Notes: generated by a model not told the origin, from the letters alone. Counted from the stretch's first letter, positions 32,334 through 41,485 are shown. The stretch: 58,959 nt of DNA from Desulfobulbaceae bacterium (GCA_026988015.1 JALSMA010000026.1:1-58959), one strand, 5' to 3'. Numbers and translations are program-made.

Positions 32334-34601
32334 TTATCTGCTATAGCGATGCCTTTTGGGGACCAGCTCGCAGATGATGGAGACAAGTTTAGTAAAGGGA
32401 ATGGGTTTAGTGAGATAATCGTTCATACCCGCTTTTTTACATTTCTTTTCAAATTCTGTGGTGGCTTGGGCGGTGAGGGCAACAATGGGGATGGGTGCAG
32501 AATCTGTGTCCTTCTCCATTTTTCTTATTGCCTCGGTGGTTTCAAGGCCGTTGAGTACTGGCATACGGATATCCATCAGTATGATGTCTGCCTTTGCTTT
32601 CTTCATTGTGTTAAGAAGTTCCCTGCCGTTTTCGCAAATAGTTACCGTACATCCCTGCTCTTCGAGATAGGCTGAAATGATGCGCTGATTTATAAATTCA
32701 TCTTCTGCCAGGAAAACATGAATACCAGTGAGTTTTTTGGGACACACTGGTTGTTCCGGGAGGGGAATTGGTTTTGGGGATGGTGAATCAACCGGAAGGT
32801 TACAGAGGATAGTGAAACAGAATTTGGAACCATTTGCATCACTTCTTGCCAACCAGAGTTTACCATTCATATGCTGAATAAATTCAGCACTTATGGCCAG
32901 TCCTAACCCGGTACCCTCAACGACGGTATCGTTGTCCACTTCACCCCTCTCAAAGGCACGGAAAATTGATTGTCGGGCATTATCTGGGATTCCGCGCCCC
33001 TCGTCGGTTAAAGAAAACAGTAGTTTCACTTTGTTGGCAGATGGTGTTGATTGCAGCCTGACTTCAAGGGAAATTCGTCCTTTTTTACTGAATTTAATAC
33101 TGTTTGAAATCAGATTGATCAATATTTGGCGAATACGCCCGCTGTCACCGGTGAGATTGTCAGGGATATCTGGTTCCTGTTCTGAGTGAATTGTTATGTC
33201 TTTATTCTCAGTCTGAATCCGCATCAGTTCTACTACTTCTGTGATAAGGGCAGAAAGGGAAAAAGGAGAATGATGTAACTGGAATTTTCCGGATTCGATT
33301 TGAGAAAGATCAAGGATAGAACTGACGACCGTCTGAAGTCGCCGCCCTGATAGAGTGGTCATCGAAAGAAGCTGTTGCTGGGTTGGATTCAGCGAATCTT
33401 TGCCAAGCATTTCCAGCATACCTAGCATTCCGTGAAGGGGGGTTCGTATCTCATGGCTCATGTTGGCTAGAAAAATAGATTTTGCCTGGTTGGCCTTTTC
33501 TGCCTCTATTCGTAACAATATGGCTTTACCTTCTTCCCGACGTCTTCTTTGGACCTCTTTTTCTAGAGATAAGTTTGAATCCTGGAGTTGGCTGTTCAAA
33601 CTATTCATAGCGTTAGCAAGGTCTTCAAGTTCGGCAACTCTAAGCGAAGGGATTTTAATATCCTTTCCTTGCAAGATGGTGGAAGATCTGTTGGCAAGTG
33701 CCTGGAGCGGCTCTATGATCTTATTGTATGTTTCCCATCCAACTAGAACTGAAACAAGCATAAGTAGCACAATTAAAAAAACAAACAGAACAAAGGATTT
33801 GGTGCTTGGTGCCAGGGATTTGTCAGCATTAACTTTGGCTATGATGGTGAGTTGCTGACCGTAGAATTCTATGATGGTAGAGGCTGCGAAATAACGTTGT
33901 TCGTGAATTGTTATCTCGCCATCCCAGATCTGATTGGGGGCAAATGATGCCTGGGGGGATTCGTTGCCAGTTGATTTTGCAAGCACCAATCCTCGATTGT
34001 CCAACACCAGGACATTCAGTGCAGGTGGAAGAATGATCTGGTCAACAATATTCTGGAGGTTTCTGTAGGGGGTAATCCCAGAGATAACACCAATAATATA
34101 GGCGTTATCGAGAAAATACACCGGCTGGCTGATGGCAATAGCTGGAGCTCCACCTTTTAATGTGACCTGGGTTACATAGGGTGTTCCTGAATAATATGGA
34201 GAATCAAAGAGGGAAGCATTGTTTATGAAGCATTCATGTGTATCCTGTTTCGGATCAGATGAGACAGCACTTTTTATGGAGCCGTTGATGTCGTAAAAGG
34301 CAAGAGCTAAAAATTCAGGGTTGTTGTTTTTTATAGTTTTCAGGAGATTATAGCGCTGGTAATCCTTTTGGGCCATCCTTTCAATTTGCTGGCTGGCCGT
34401 TTCAAGCTCATGGAGAATCGTTTCAAAATAAATTTCTATGTGGGTACTGAGATTTTTACTGAGTGTTCGGAGTTGCTGATTAACCAGGTTGCTCTGAGAG
34501 TTGTTATATTGATATAAAAAGAAAGTCCCCAGCAGTAGCGCCTGGATCAGGGCAACTCCAACAAAGATAGACAGGATACGGGTACGAATAGTTGTACGCA
34601 T
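32334..34601 (-). CDS. Hybrid sensor histidine kinase / response regulator
   Basis: 755 aa inner-membrane sensor. A first TM (about 13-30) and a second (about 275-297) enclose a Cache-like periplasmic domain (LALAFYDINGSIKSA, AIAISQPVYFLDNAYIIGVI). HAMP and a coiled coil follow, then HisKA with His383 in MSHEIRTPLHGM, HATPase with ILINLISNSIKFS and GRGIPDN / GTGLGLAIS, and a receiver domain with phospho-acceptor Asp about 677 in ILMDIRMP. The signal and final partner are unknown; no DNA-binding regulator lies next to it. It resembles BarA/TorS-class kinases but lacks an Hpt domain. Confidence 0.92.
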   Translation of the reverse strand: MRTTIRTRILSIFVGVALIQALLLGTFFLYQYNNSQSNLVNQQLRTLSKNLSTHIEIYFETILHELETASQQIERMAQKDYQRYNLLKTIKNNNPEFLALAFYDINGSIKSAVSSDPKQDTHECFINNASLFDSPYYSGTPYVTQVTLKGGAPAIAISQPVYFLDNAYIIGVISGITPYRNLQNIVDQIILPPALNVLVLDNRGLVLAKSTGNESPQASFAPNQIWDGEITIHEQRYFAASTIIEFYGQQLTIIAKVNADKSLAPSTKSFVLFVFLIVLLMLVSVLVGWETYNKIIEPLQALANRSSTILQGKDIKIPSLRVAELEDLANAMNSLNSQLQDSNLSLEKEVQRRRREEGKAILLRIEAEKANQAKSIFLANMSHEIRTPLHGMLGMLEMLGKDSLNPTQQQLLSMTTLSGRRLQTVVSSILDLSQIESGKFQLHHSPFSLSALITEVVELMRIQTENKDITIHSEQEPDIPDNLTGDSGRIRQILINLISNSIKFSKKGRISLEVRLQSTPSANKVKLLFSLTDEGRGIPDNARQSIFRAFERGEVDNDTVVEGTGLGLAISAEFIQHMNGKLWLARSDANGSKFCFTILCNLPVDSPSPKPIPLPEQPVCPKKLTGIHVFLAEDEFINQRIISAYLEEQGCTVTICENGRELLNTMKKAKADIILMDIRMPVLNGLETTEAIRKMEKDTDSAPIPIVALTAQATTEFEKKCKKAGMNDYLTKPIPFTKLVSIICELVPKRHRYSR

Positions 34602-34948
34602 TTACAACAATCAGTAAAAAGTTAATGAGACAAGTGGGCTATCTTTGTAGAGAGTGTATTGTTATTATAGTTAAAGTTAATAAAACGTCTAATAAAAACA
34701 AGTAAAAGAACTGTCTTTATGGGGTAAGGGGGGGAAAGTAACCAGACAGCTACCTTTACTCCGTCACCTAGGGGTAAAGATAGCTTGGAATGTGTCAAAA
34801 AACAATTACATTATCAAAGATTTAGGTATCTTTGATCACAAAAAAAGTAGTGGATATGATAAGTAAGTCAAAAATGTGTTAAATTCCACTCCAAAAACAC
34901 AGGCGAAAACCCAACACTAAAAAAACCACAACATACCGATTTTACTGA
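34602..34948. other. Intergenic region with two hairpins
   Basis: A 347-base gap between tRNA-Leu and the kinase gene, both minus. It contains an imperfect hairpin at 34748-34785 (agcta/tagct and ctttac/gtaaag arms) and a 9-bp hairpin at 34813-34836. The kinase promoter should lie here but is not identified. Confidence 0.4.
34813..34836 (-). terminator. Hairpin downstream of tRNA-Leu(UAA)
   Basis: Perfect 9-base arms atcaaagat and atctttgat with a 6-base loop; on the minus strand a T-rich stretch follows after about 10 bases. It probably ends the tRNA transcript, though the T-run is not adjacent. Confidence 0.45.
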
Positions 34949-35034
34949 TGGTGCCCGAAGCGAGAATCGAACTCGCACAGCCAGAGGCCGAGGGATTTTA
35001 AGTCCCTTGCGTCTACCAGTTCCGCCATTCGGGC
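34949..35034 (-). tRNA. tRNA-Leu (UAA)
   Basis: An 86-nt class II tRNA with acceptor GCCCGAA/UUCGGGC, a variable arm, anticodon UAA in CUUAAAA, and encoded CCA at 34949-34951. Confidence 0.93.
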
Positions 35035-35374
35035 AGTGACTAGCTTTTACCACAGAGCTGATTTGTTTGTCAATTGTCAAAAACCTTGTTTCATATAATG
35101 GCTCGTGTGTATAGTTCCAAAATTGAATTATGCATGAATCAATGACGGCTTCGTGGACATTTACTTTTGTAAAATGTTGAAATTCTCAGCTATGCTTGAA
35201 AAGATCCTCTGTATCCATTTAGGACGTTCTTTGCCGGCCGCTGCCTATGCTCTTTAAACCAATCGATATAGAGATTATACTCAAGTCTTTTTAAGAAAAA
35301 CAGGCAGTACCATCGGCAAACGCACACAGATTCGGATAACAGACAACAGAGTTAAAAACTATCAATGACAGATA
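35035..35374. other. Intergenic region with repeat-family remnant
   Basis: 340 bases between tRNA-Leu and the K+ channel gene. Most of it (35133-35337) is a second copy of the repeat at 30354-30574. No clear channel promoter was identified. Confidence 0.4.
35133..35337. repeat. Second repeat family, copy 2
   Basis: The left end (catgaatcaatga) and right end (cacagattcggat) resemble the terminal repeats of copy 1 but are degenerate. The minus strand encodes LEYNLYIDWFKEHRQRPAKN then VLNGYRG before a stop, matching the copy 1 fragment. Confidence 0.5.
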
Positions 35375-36379
35375 ATGCGCGAGACAAGTCATAAAATTAT
35401 AAAGGCGATTGTTGTATTTTTTGGAATACTGCTGACAGGAGTTGTCGGGTATATGTATTTTGAAAACATCTCAATGATGGATGCTTTTTACATGACTGTT
35501 ATCACCATCTCGACTGTTGGTTATGGTGATATGGTTCCGGTGCACACCAGTGGAAAGGTATTCACTGTATTTATGGTTTTTTGCGGTGTCGGTTATGTCA
35601 TGTATATGTTTTCAAAAATCATGGAAACCGTCGTTGAGGGCGGACTCCGCGAGATTATGGGGAAGAGGATGATGGCGAAAGAACTGGCACGGTTGAATGA
35701 GCATTTTATTGTATGCGGCTATGGCCGAATTGGAAAGGTGATCTGTTCGACACTTGATGAAAATGAACAGCGTTTCGTAGTGATTGAAAGCGACCCTGGT
35801 GAATTTCAAAATATTGTGAATTCCGGATATACCGTAATTCAAGGAGATGCTTCTGAAGATGAGATTCTGAAAAAGGCGGGAATTAACAGTGCAAAAGGGT
35901 TGATAGCAGTAGTTTCAACAGATGCTGACAATGTTTTTATAACCCTGACAGCCAGAGGGCTGAGTCCGCAAATAAACATCCTGGCAAGGTCAAGCGGTGC
36001 TCAGGGATCAAAACGGAAGTTGAAACGCGCAGGAGCCGACTGCGTTATTTCACCATACACCATTGGCGGCATGCGCATGGCTCACTCGGTGATTCGCCCC
36101 AACGTGATTGATTTCCTCGAGGCGACCATGGCGGTTGATGAGTACAATCTGCAGATAGAGGAACTTGCTGTGAGAGAGACCGCGCATTTCACAGGGAAAA
36201 CATTAATGGATTCCAACATCCGTAAGAGTTTTGATATTATTGTAATTGGTATAAAGCGTGGAACTGAAAATATGCTTTTTAACCCTCAGCCGGATACTGT
36301 GATTCTGGCAAAAGATATCCTCATTGTCCTCGGTAAGAGACAACAGATATCAGAACTGAAGAAAAGTATCTGTTGCTGA
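35375..36379 (+). CDS. Potassium channel with TrkA/RCK domain
   Basis: 334 aa. Two TM helices (about 8-28 and 66-86) flank a pore loop with the selectivity filter TVGYGD (about 49-54). A Rossmann RCK/TrkA-N domain follows (FIVCGYGRIGKVIC, about 111), then a TrkA-C domain at the end. This is the MthK/Kch-type channel layout: a tetrameric K+ channel gated by a cytosolic ligand. It is monocistronic between repeat remnants. The SD is weak. Confidence 0.9.
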   Translation: MRETSHKIIKAIVVFFGILLTGVVGYMYFENISMMDAFYMTVITISTVGYGDMVPVHTSGKVFTVFMVFCGVGYVMYMFSKIMETVVEGGLREIMGKRMMAKELARLNEHFIVCGYGRIGKVICSTLDENEQRFVVIESDPGEFQNIVNSGYTVIQGDASEDEILKKAGINSAKGLIAVVSTDADNVFITLTARGLSPQINILARSSGAQGSKRKLKRAGADCVISPYTIGGMRMAHSVIRPNVIDFLEATMAVDEYNLQIEELAVRETAHFTGKTLMDSNIRKSFDIIVIGIKRGTENMLFNPQPDTVILAKDILIVLGKRQQISELKKSICC

Positions 36380-36453
36380 ACCAGATAAGCCCGACTTTCT
36401 TCAGGATCTTGACGGCTCCGTGGCTCCTATTACTGTTTAACAGAACAACAAAC

Positions 36454-36478
36454 ACCTGAATTCGTGACGGATTCAGGT
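36454..36478. repeat. Solo palindrome of second repeat family
   Basis: A 25-base near-perfect palindrome (acctgaattcgtg followed by acggattcaggt) that equals the two terminal repeats of copy 1 joined together. It lies between the convergent K+ channel and PdxJ genes and could be a deletion footprint; it may also act as a weak bidirectional hairpin. Confidence 0.55.
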
Positions 36479-36483
36479 AGCAG

Positions 36484-37686
36484 TCAGAAAGTCATGGAGG
36501 CATCGCGGACGATCTGTCCCATTTCCCTCACAGCCTGATCAAGTCCTACGAAAACAGCCCTGGCGATGATGGCATGACCAATGGAGAGCTCCTCAATGGT
36601 GTCCAGGGCTGCTATTTTTGCCGTATTTTGATAATCCAGGCCATGCCCTGCATTTACCCGCAACCCCATCTGGTAAGCTTCTTCGGCTGCAGAGGTTATT
36701 AATTGGTATTCTTTTTCCTGGATAATTTCATTTTCAGCATCACAGTAGCGGCCGGTGTGTAATTCAACGTAGGTTGCTCCGATGGCTTGGGCTGCTTTTA
36801 CCTGTTTAGCTTCCGGATCAATGAAAAGGGAGACAGGGATACCGGCTTTATTCATCTGGTTGATGGTTTTAGCGAGTTTTTTCTTCTGGCCGGTTACATT
36901 GAGACCGCCTTCAGTGGTGAGTTCCTGTCTCTTCTCGGGGACAAGCGTTACCATGTCAGGTTTCAGTGCTAGGGCGATTTCTACGATCTTTTTGTTGGCG
37001 CCCATTTCCAGGTTCATTCTGGTTTTAATGGTTTCGCGGAGCAGATGAATATCACGATCATTGATATGCCGCCGGTCTTCGCGAAGATGAACAACGATAC
37101 CTGAAGCTCCTGCGAGTTCACAGATGGCTGCTGCGGCAACTGGATCAGGTTCATTTACGCCTCGGGCGTTACGAACTGTTGCCACGTGATCAACGTTGAT
37201 TGCTAGCTGGGTCATTTGATTACTCCTGGAATTGTGTAGCTGTTTGATGAGTTGATTTTCGAGAGCCCACATTTCATTCGCTTCTTTTTCGGAACGTTCA
37301 TGATCATATCCAAGAAGATGAAGAAGGCCATGGGTAATGAGCCATGTGAGTCTGTCATGAAGGGATGTTTTGAGGTTATCTGCCTCCCGACTGGCAGTTT
37401 CAACTGAAATAATAATGTCGCCGAGTTCTTTAATGCCGATACTCTCCACCACACTTAAGGGATCGCCCCCATCGTCAAAGGAGAAGGACAGTACATTGGT
37501 CGGTCCTGTTTTATCTCTATAATTACTGTTAAGCCAGCTTATTTCTTTATCATCGACGAGTAAAACAGAAACACTGTGATTAGCCACCTTATTCTGCTGC
37601 AGAAGCCACAGCGTACGTCTATGCAGAAGTTTAACATTAATACGAAAGGGTGCAGGATCACAGTTGACGGCGATATGGACGCTCAT
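36484..37686 (-). CDS. ybeY-pdxJ: YbeY-PdxJ fusion protein
   Basis: 400 aa in a single frame. Residues 1-157 are YbeY, the zinc endoribonuclease of rRNA maturation, with HGLLHLLGYDH (about 119-129). Residues 158-400 are PdxJ, pyridoxine 5'-phosphate synthase (TQLAINVDHVATVRNARG at the start, HLREDRRHI, GHAIIARAVF at the end). An SD-like AGGAG lies 8 bases before the internal ATG at 37215, so PdxJ may also be made alone. It follows phoH by 11 bases, the common PhoH-YbeY neighbourhood. Confidence 0.92.
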   Translation of the reverse strand: MSVHIAVNCDPAPFRINVKLLHRRTLWLLQQNKVANHSVSVLLVDDKEISWLNSNYRDKTGPTNVLSFSFDDGGDPLSVVESIGIKELGDIIISVETASREADNLKTSLHDRLTWLITHGLLHLLGYDHERSEKEANEMWALENQLIKQLHNSRSNQMTQLAINVDHVATVRNARGVNEPDPVAAAAICELAGASGIVVHLREDRRHINDRDIHLLRETIKTRMNLEMGANKKIVEIALALKPDMVTLVPEKRQELTTEGGLNVTGQKKKLAKTINQMNKAGIPVSLFIDPEAKQVKAAQAIGATYVELHTGRYCDAENEIIQEKEYQLITSAAEEAYQMGLRVNAGHGLDYQNTAKIAALDTIEELSIGHAIIARAVFVGLDQAVREMGQIVRDASMTF

Positions 37687-37697
37687 GGCTTGATAGT

Positions 37698-38666
37698 TTA
37701 TTTACCGGTGGATGATTTTTCGTAGGCGCCAATGATTTTCTGAACCAGCGGATGTCTTACTACATCATGCTTTGAAAAGTTGCAAAAGCGGATTCCATTG
37801 ATATTGTGAAGTATATTTTTTGCATGCAGGAGTCCGGATTGTTCGGATCGTGGCAGGTCGACTTGGGTCACGTCACCGGTGATGACTGCAGATGACTCAA
37901 ATCCAATGCGGGTGAGAAACATCTTCATCTGTTCCCTGGTCGTGTTCTGGGCCTCATCGAGGATGATAAAGGCGTCATTTAAAGTGCGACCGCGCATAAA
38001 GGCAAGGGGGGCTATTTCGATGATTCCCTGTTCTATGTAATCAGCGCTCTTGTCAGGGCCAAGCATATCACTGAGAGCATCGTACAGGGGGCGCAGGTAT
38101 GGATTAACCTTCTGTGCCAGATCGCCTGGCAGAAATCCGAGTTTTTCACCGGCTTCAACAGCTGGTCTGGTAAGAATTATTGATCGAACCTGACCGGTGC
38201 TGAGTGCTGAAACTGCCATGGCAACAGCAAGATAGGTTTTACCTGTTCCGGCAGGACCAATCCCGAAGACGATGTCGCTGTTACGGATTGCATCAATATA
38301 GCTTTTCTGGTTTTGGGTTTTTGGCGAAACAACACGGTTCTGTGCCGTGATATAGACCTTGTCGAGAAAGATTTTGGAAAGTGTGGCCTTTGGGGTTGCT
38401 TCGAGAACCTGAAGTCCAAAAGCAAAATCGGAAGTATATACTTTGAAACCCCTAGTGAGCAGATCGTAAAATTGTTTCAGAAGATCCGCGGCAAGGTCAA
38501 CTTCATGCGCAAGACCACTGATGTGAAGACCATTACCCCGGACATGAATAGTGACACCGATATTCTGCTCAATCAGGTGGAGATTCCTGTTTAATTCGCC
38601 GTAGAGAACCCCCGCCTGACTGTTGTCAGGAAATGAGAGTTCCTGACTTTGTTGCTTTGTGGCCAT
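37698..38666 (-). CDS. phoH: PhoH-family ATPase/helicase
   Basis: 322 aa from ATG 38666 (MATKQQSQ), chosen for AAGGAT upstream and to avoid overlap with the preceding gene; a frame start at 38756 exists. GIGPAGTGKTYLAVAMAVSA is Walker A, AFIILDEAQNTT is Walker B, and a KH-like N-terminal segment (VTIHVRGNGLHISG) precedes them. PhoH-like proteins are cytosolic ATPases tied to RNA metabolism and usually sit next to ybeY, as here. Confidence 0.92.
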   Translation of the reverse strand: MATKQQSQELSFPDNSQAGVLYGELNRNLHLIEQNIGVTIHVRGNGLHISGLAHEVDLAADLLKQFYDLLTRGFKVYTSDFAFGLQVLEATPKATLSKIFLDKVYITAQNRVVSPKTQNQKSYIDAIRNSDIVFGIGPAGTGKTYLAVAMAVSALSTGQVRSIILTRPAVEAGEKLGFLPGDLAQKVNPYLRPLYDALSDMLGPDKSADYIEQGIIEIAPLAFMRGRTLNDAFIILDEAQNTTREQMKMFLTRIGFESSAVITGDVTQVDLPRSEQSGLLHAKNILHNINGIRFCNFSKHDVVRHPLVQKIIGAYEKSSTGK

Positions 38667-38673
38667 CTGCTGC

Positions 38674-39543
38674 TTATCCTTTTTGAGCGAGTTCCTCGTC
38701 GATAAGTTTTTGGATGGCTTCGAAAGTTCTGTTTTTAAGCTTAATACCATTGACAAAAATAGTTGGTGTTCCAGTTACACCGGCGTTCTCAGCGTCGGAG
38801 AGGTCTTTTTCAACTTTTTCAGCTATTTCATCAGATTCCAGGTCTATTTTGAATTTTTCTAAATCGAGATCAAGTTTAGTGGCTATTCCCAGGATGGCCT
38901 CAGGACCAAGATCGGGCGCTATGGCAAAGAGTTCATCATGAAATTCCCAGAACTTCCCCTGTTTACCAGCAGCAAGAGCTGCTCGGGCTGCGGGTTCAGC
39001 ATATTGATGAAAGCCGAGAGGCATGTTTTTCAGGATGATTTTGACGGTATCTGGGTTATTCTCGAGCACCTGCTCAAGTAGTGGCACCGTAGTGCTACAA
39101 TGGGGTCACTCAAAGTCCGTAAAAACAACCAGGTTGATTGGGGCATTAACATTACCGAGGAATGGGGAACCGGCGGTGTCTACTTTGACGATAAAATCTA
39201 CAGCAATGTCAGTGAAGCTGTTGTCTTTTTCATTGATTAGATATAGTCGTTCTCCTCGGGGGGCAATGTCAATGGCGGAGACCCCGGCACTGAGCCCGAT
39301 CGTTCCGAGAAGCTCTCCGGATGATTGATATACCAGGACTTGAGATTTGTTGGTAAGGATAAAAACCTTCTTGCCATCAAGTGAGTAGACAATGTCAAGG
39401 GGTTTGGCCGGGAGTTCCCATTTGCTTTCAACCTGGAGCTGAACTTTCGCAGCATCTGTGGCATCGGCAGCAGCTATAGCCGTAGAACCTGATAAGGAAA
39501 GCAAGAGTAAAGCACTGGCTGCAATACACTGTTTGTATGTCAT
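38674..39543 (-). CDS. Exported DsbA-like thioredoxin-fold selenoprotein (UGA = Sec)
   Basis: 289 aa if the TGA at 39106-39108 is read as selenocysteine. Upstream the frame is VVFTDFE, downstream PHCSTTVPLLEQV, so the TGA replaces the first Cys of a DsbA-type DFE-C-PHC motif, giving UPHC. A SECIS-like hairpin begins 27 bases after the UGA (39061-39078). Residues 1-25 are a signal peptide. About 35-115 resembles a YVTN/beta-propeller fragment (LDGKKVFILTNKSQVLVY). The C-terminal half is a DsbA/DsbG-like domain with VTGTPTIFVNG (cis-Pro). It likely acts as a periplasmic thiol oxidoreductase. GAGG precedes ATG 39543. Confidence 0.85.
39061..39078 (-). promoter_or_regulatory. SECIS-like hairpin
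   Basis: On the mRNA strand, CTTGAGC-AGGU-GCTCGAG forms a 7-bp stem with one G-U pair. The GG-containing loop starts 34 bases after the UGA. This fits the bacterial SECIS pattern of a stem-loop 16-37 bases downstream with a G near the loop start. SelB binding is inferred. Confidence 0.6.
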
Positions 39544-39868
39544 CGGTACCTCAAATATTTCAGAGTATGGATATCCTTGTCAGTGTCCAGGACTTTTAAG
39601 AATAGTACTGAGACATTCTGACAAAGGTGAAATGAAAAAGACAGCTTTAACCGTCATTTCCGATAAAACAGATAATAGTCCCTGTGGAGGGGTTTGGCAA
39701 GCACCGGTGTAAAATTTACAGTTCGGCCTAAGGACATATCTGTAAATTTAAATTGGGTTTTTTAGCATAAGATACGTATCGGACTTGACTGTGGAGAGGA
39801 TGTGAATTAATTACTAACAGGTTCTCTTATTCATTATTGATGATTATGATGCTGTTTGTGTTGTCAAC
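39544..39868. other. Intergenic region, little recognised
   Basis: 325 bases between the selenoprotein gene (minus) and tRNA-Leu (plus). A plus-strand AAAGGTG precedes a 26-codon frame starting MKKTALTVISDK (39632-39712) with a CGG pair; it may be chance. No riboswitch or repeat was recognised. Confidence 0.3.
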
Positions 39869-39952
39869 GCGAGGGTGGCGGAATTGGTAGACGCACTGGT
39901 CTTAGGAACCAGCGCCTTGTGCATGGGGGTTCGAGTCCCCCCTCTCGCACCA
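39869..39952 (+). tRNA. tRNA-Leu (UAG)
   Basis: An 84-nt class II tRNA with acceptor GCGAGGG/CTCTCGC, anticodon UAG in CUUAGGA, a variable arm and encoded CCA. It lies 99 bases before tig. Confidence 0.93.
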
Positions 39953-40051
39953 TTGTCATAAACCAGAAATCCTGGATGTAATACTTGTAATGGAACTATA
40001 AATAGGTGTCTGACGTAAAATATACATGGTCGGGCTAAAATTTTATAAAGG

Positions 40052-41398
40052 ATGGACAGAATGGATGTAGTTGTAGAAGACGTCAGTGCACTTACTAAAA
40101 AGCTTACCATCACCCTTTCAAAAGATGGGGTACAGAAAAAACTGGAAAAGGCCTATGGTAAACTCCAGCGTGAAACCAAAATGAAAGGTTTTCGCCGTGG
40201 CAAGGTTCCCAGAACAGTAATTATAAAACATTATCAGGGACAGGTTGAGGCTGAAGTTGGTGAGAAGCTGGTGCAGGACAGTTATTTTGATGCCATTGAA
40301 AAAGAAAAAGTAGATCCTGTTGTACATCCTGATATTTCTGAGCCCGTCTTTAATGAAGATGGCAGCTTTACCTATGTTGCACATATTGATGTGCGTCCCG
40401 AGTTTGAACTTGGTGAATATAAGGGCATTGAGGTTGAAAAAGTATCCAGTGAAGTGAGCGATGCAGCAGTTGAGGTCGAGATTGCTGAGCTTCGGCGCGA
40501 CATGGCTCCTCTCAAGTCTGTTCAGGATAGAAGTGTTGAAAAGGGTGATGTGATCATCGTTGACTTTGAAGGCTTCCATAACGGGAAAGCCATGAAGGAA
40601 GTCAAAAATGAAAACTACTCGGTGGATATTGGCGCGGGCAAATTAAGTCCTGAATTTGAAGAAAAACTTGTTGGGATGAAACATGGTGAGGAAGCAAGCC
40701 ATGAGGTAGAGTTTCCTGCCGAGTATGTGAACCCTGTTCTTGCTGGCAAGAAAGTTGAATTTCGGGTGAAGGTAAAAGATGTTAAAGAACGAGTCCTTCC
40801 AGAGTTGAACGATGAGTTTGCCAAAGATGTTGATGAAAAATATAATAGTTTCGGTGATCTTGAAAATGAAATCCGCGAACGTCTTCAAAAGGCCAAAGAT
40901 GAACAGGCAGAAGGTGATACAACTGATCGCATCATGCTGAAACTTCTTGAAAACCATGTTTTTGATGTTCCTGAGCGTCTGATTCGGTTTGAAATTGAGG
41001 AGATGATCAAAAATACTGAGAAGAGTCTTGAGCAGCAGGGGATGAATCTTGAGTCGGCTGGTATTAATCGTGATGAGCTGGCGGAACAGAGTAAAGAGAC
41101 GGCTGAAAAGAGGGTTCGGGGTGATTTCATTCTTAAGAAAATTGCTGATACCGAAGACATAAAGGTCAAGGATGAAGATCTCGATCGTGCCTTCCAGCGT
41201 ATTGGTGATCAGTACAATATGCCCATTGCTCAGGTTAAAGAGTTTTTTCAGAGTCGTGATGACCTGCTTCCCTTTATGAATGAAATTTTAAATGAGAAGA
41301 TACTGACCTTTCTTCGTGAAAATGCCACTTTCGTTGAGGCGGCAGCTGCTGACAAAGAGGATACTACCAAAGAGCCCAAGGAAGAGAGTGCTGACTGA
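40052..41398 (+). CDS. tig: Trigger factor
   Basis: 448 aa. The N-terminal ribosome-binding domain holds FRRGKVPRTVI (about 48-58). A central FKBP-type domain (DVIIVDFEGFHNGKAM, about 165) and a helical C-terminal domain follow; the tail is Glu/Asp-rich. It is the ribosome-associated chaperone for nascent chains. It heads the tig-clpP-clpX-lon block, with a terminator-like hairpin between tig and clpP. Confidence 0.95.
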   Translation: MDRMDVVVEDVSALTKKLTITLSKDGVQKKLEKAYGKLQRETKMKGFRRGKVPRTVIIKHYQGQVEAEVGEKLVQDSYFDAIEKEKVDPVVHPDISEPVFNEDGSFTYVAHIDVRPEFELGEYKGIEVEKVSSEVSDAAVEVEIAELRRDMAPLKSVQDRSVEKGDVIIVDFEGFHNGKAMKEVKNENYSVDIGAGKLSPEFEEKLVGMKHGEEASHEVEFPAEYVNPVLAGKKVEFRVKVKDVKERVLPELNDEFAKDVDEKYNSFGDLENEIRERLQKAKDEQAEGDTTDRIMLKLLENHVFDVPERLIRFEIEEMIKNTEKSLEQQGMNLESAGINRDELAEQSKETAEKRVRGDFILKKIADTEDIKVKDEDLDRAFQRIGDQYNMPIAQVKEFFQSRDDLLPFMNEILNEKILTFLRENATFVEAAAADKEDTTKEPKEESAD

Positions 41399-41442
41399 TA
41401 AGGTGCGGCACAACGATGTGCCCTGTATATCTTTGTAAACAC

Positions 41443-41485
41443 ACGACTGCATTAGCCTGGTTCAGGTTCTTGCAGTCGTCTTTAT
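41443..41485 (+). terminator. Hairpin between tig and clpP
   Basis: Arms acgactgc (41443-41450) and gcagtcgt (41472-41479) enclose a 21-base loop and are followed by CTTTATTT. It may partly terminate tig transcripts. Confidence 0.5.

Noticed and set aside
34868-35080. Minus-strand frame of 70 codons spanning tRNA-Leu
   Set aside because: It reads through a certain tRNA gene.
39106-39108. Reading the TGA as a frameshift or pseudogene stop
   Set aside because: The frame is the same on both sides and the position is exactly the redox Cys, with a hairpin at SECIS distance; selenocysteine explains it better.
39458-39712. Plus-strand frame of 84 codons over the start of the selenoprotein gene
   Set aside because: Half of it is antisense to the signal peptide; no convincing SD for the long form.
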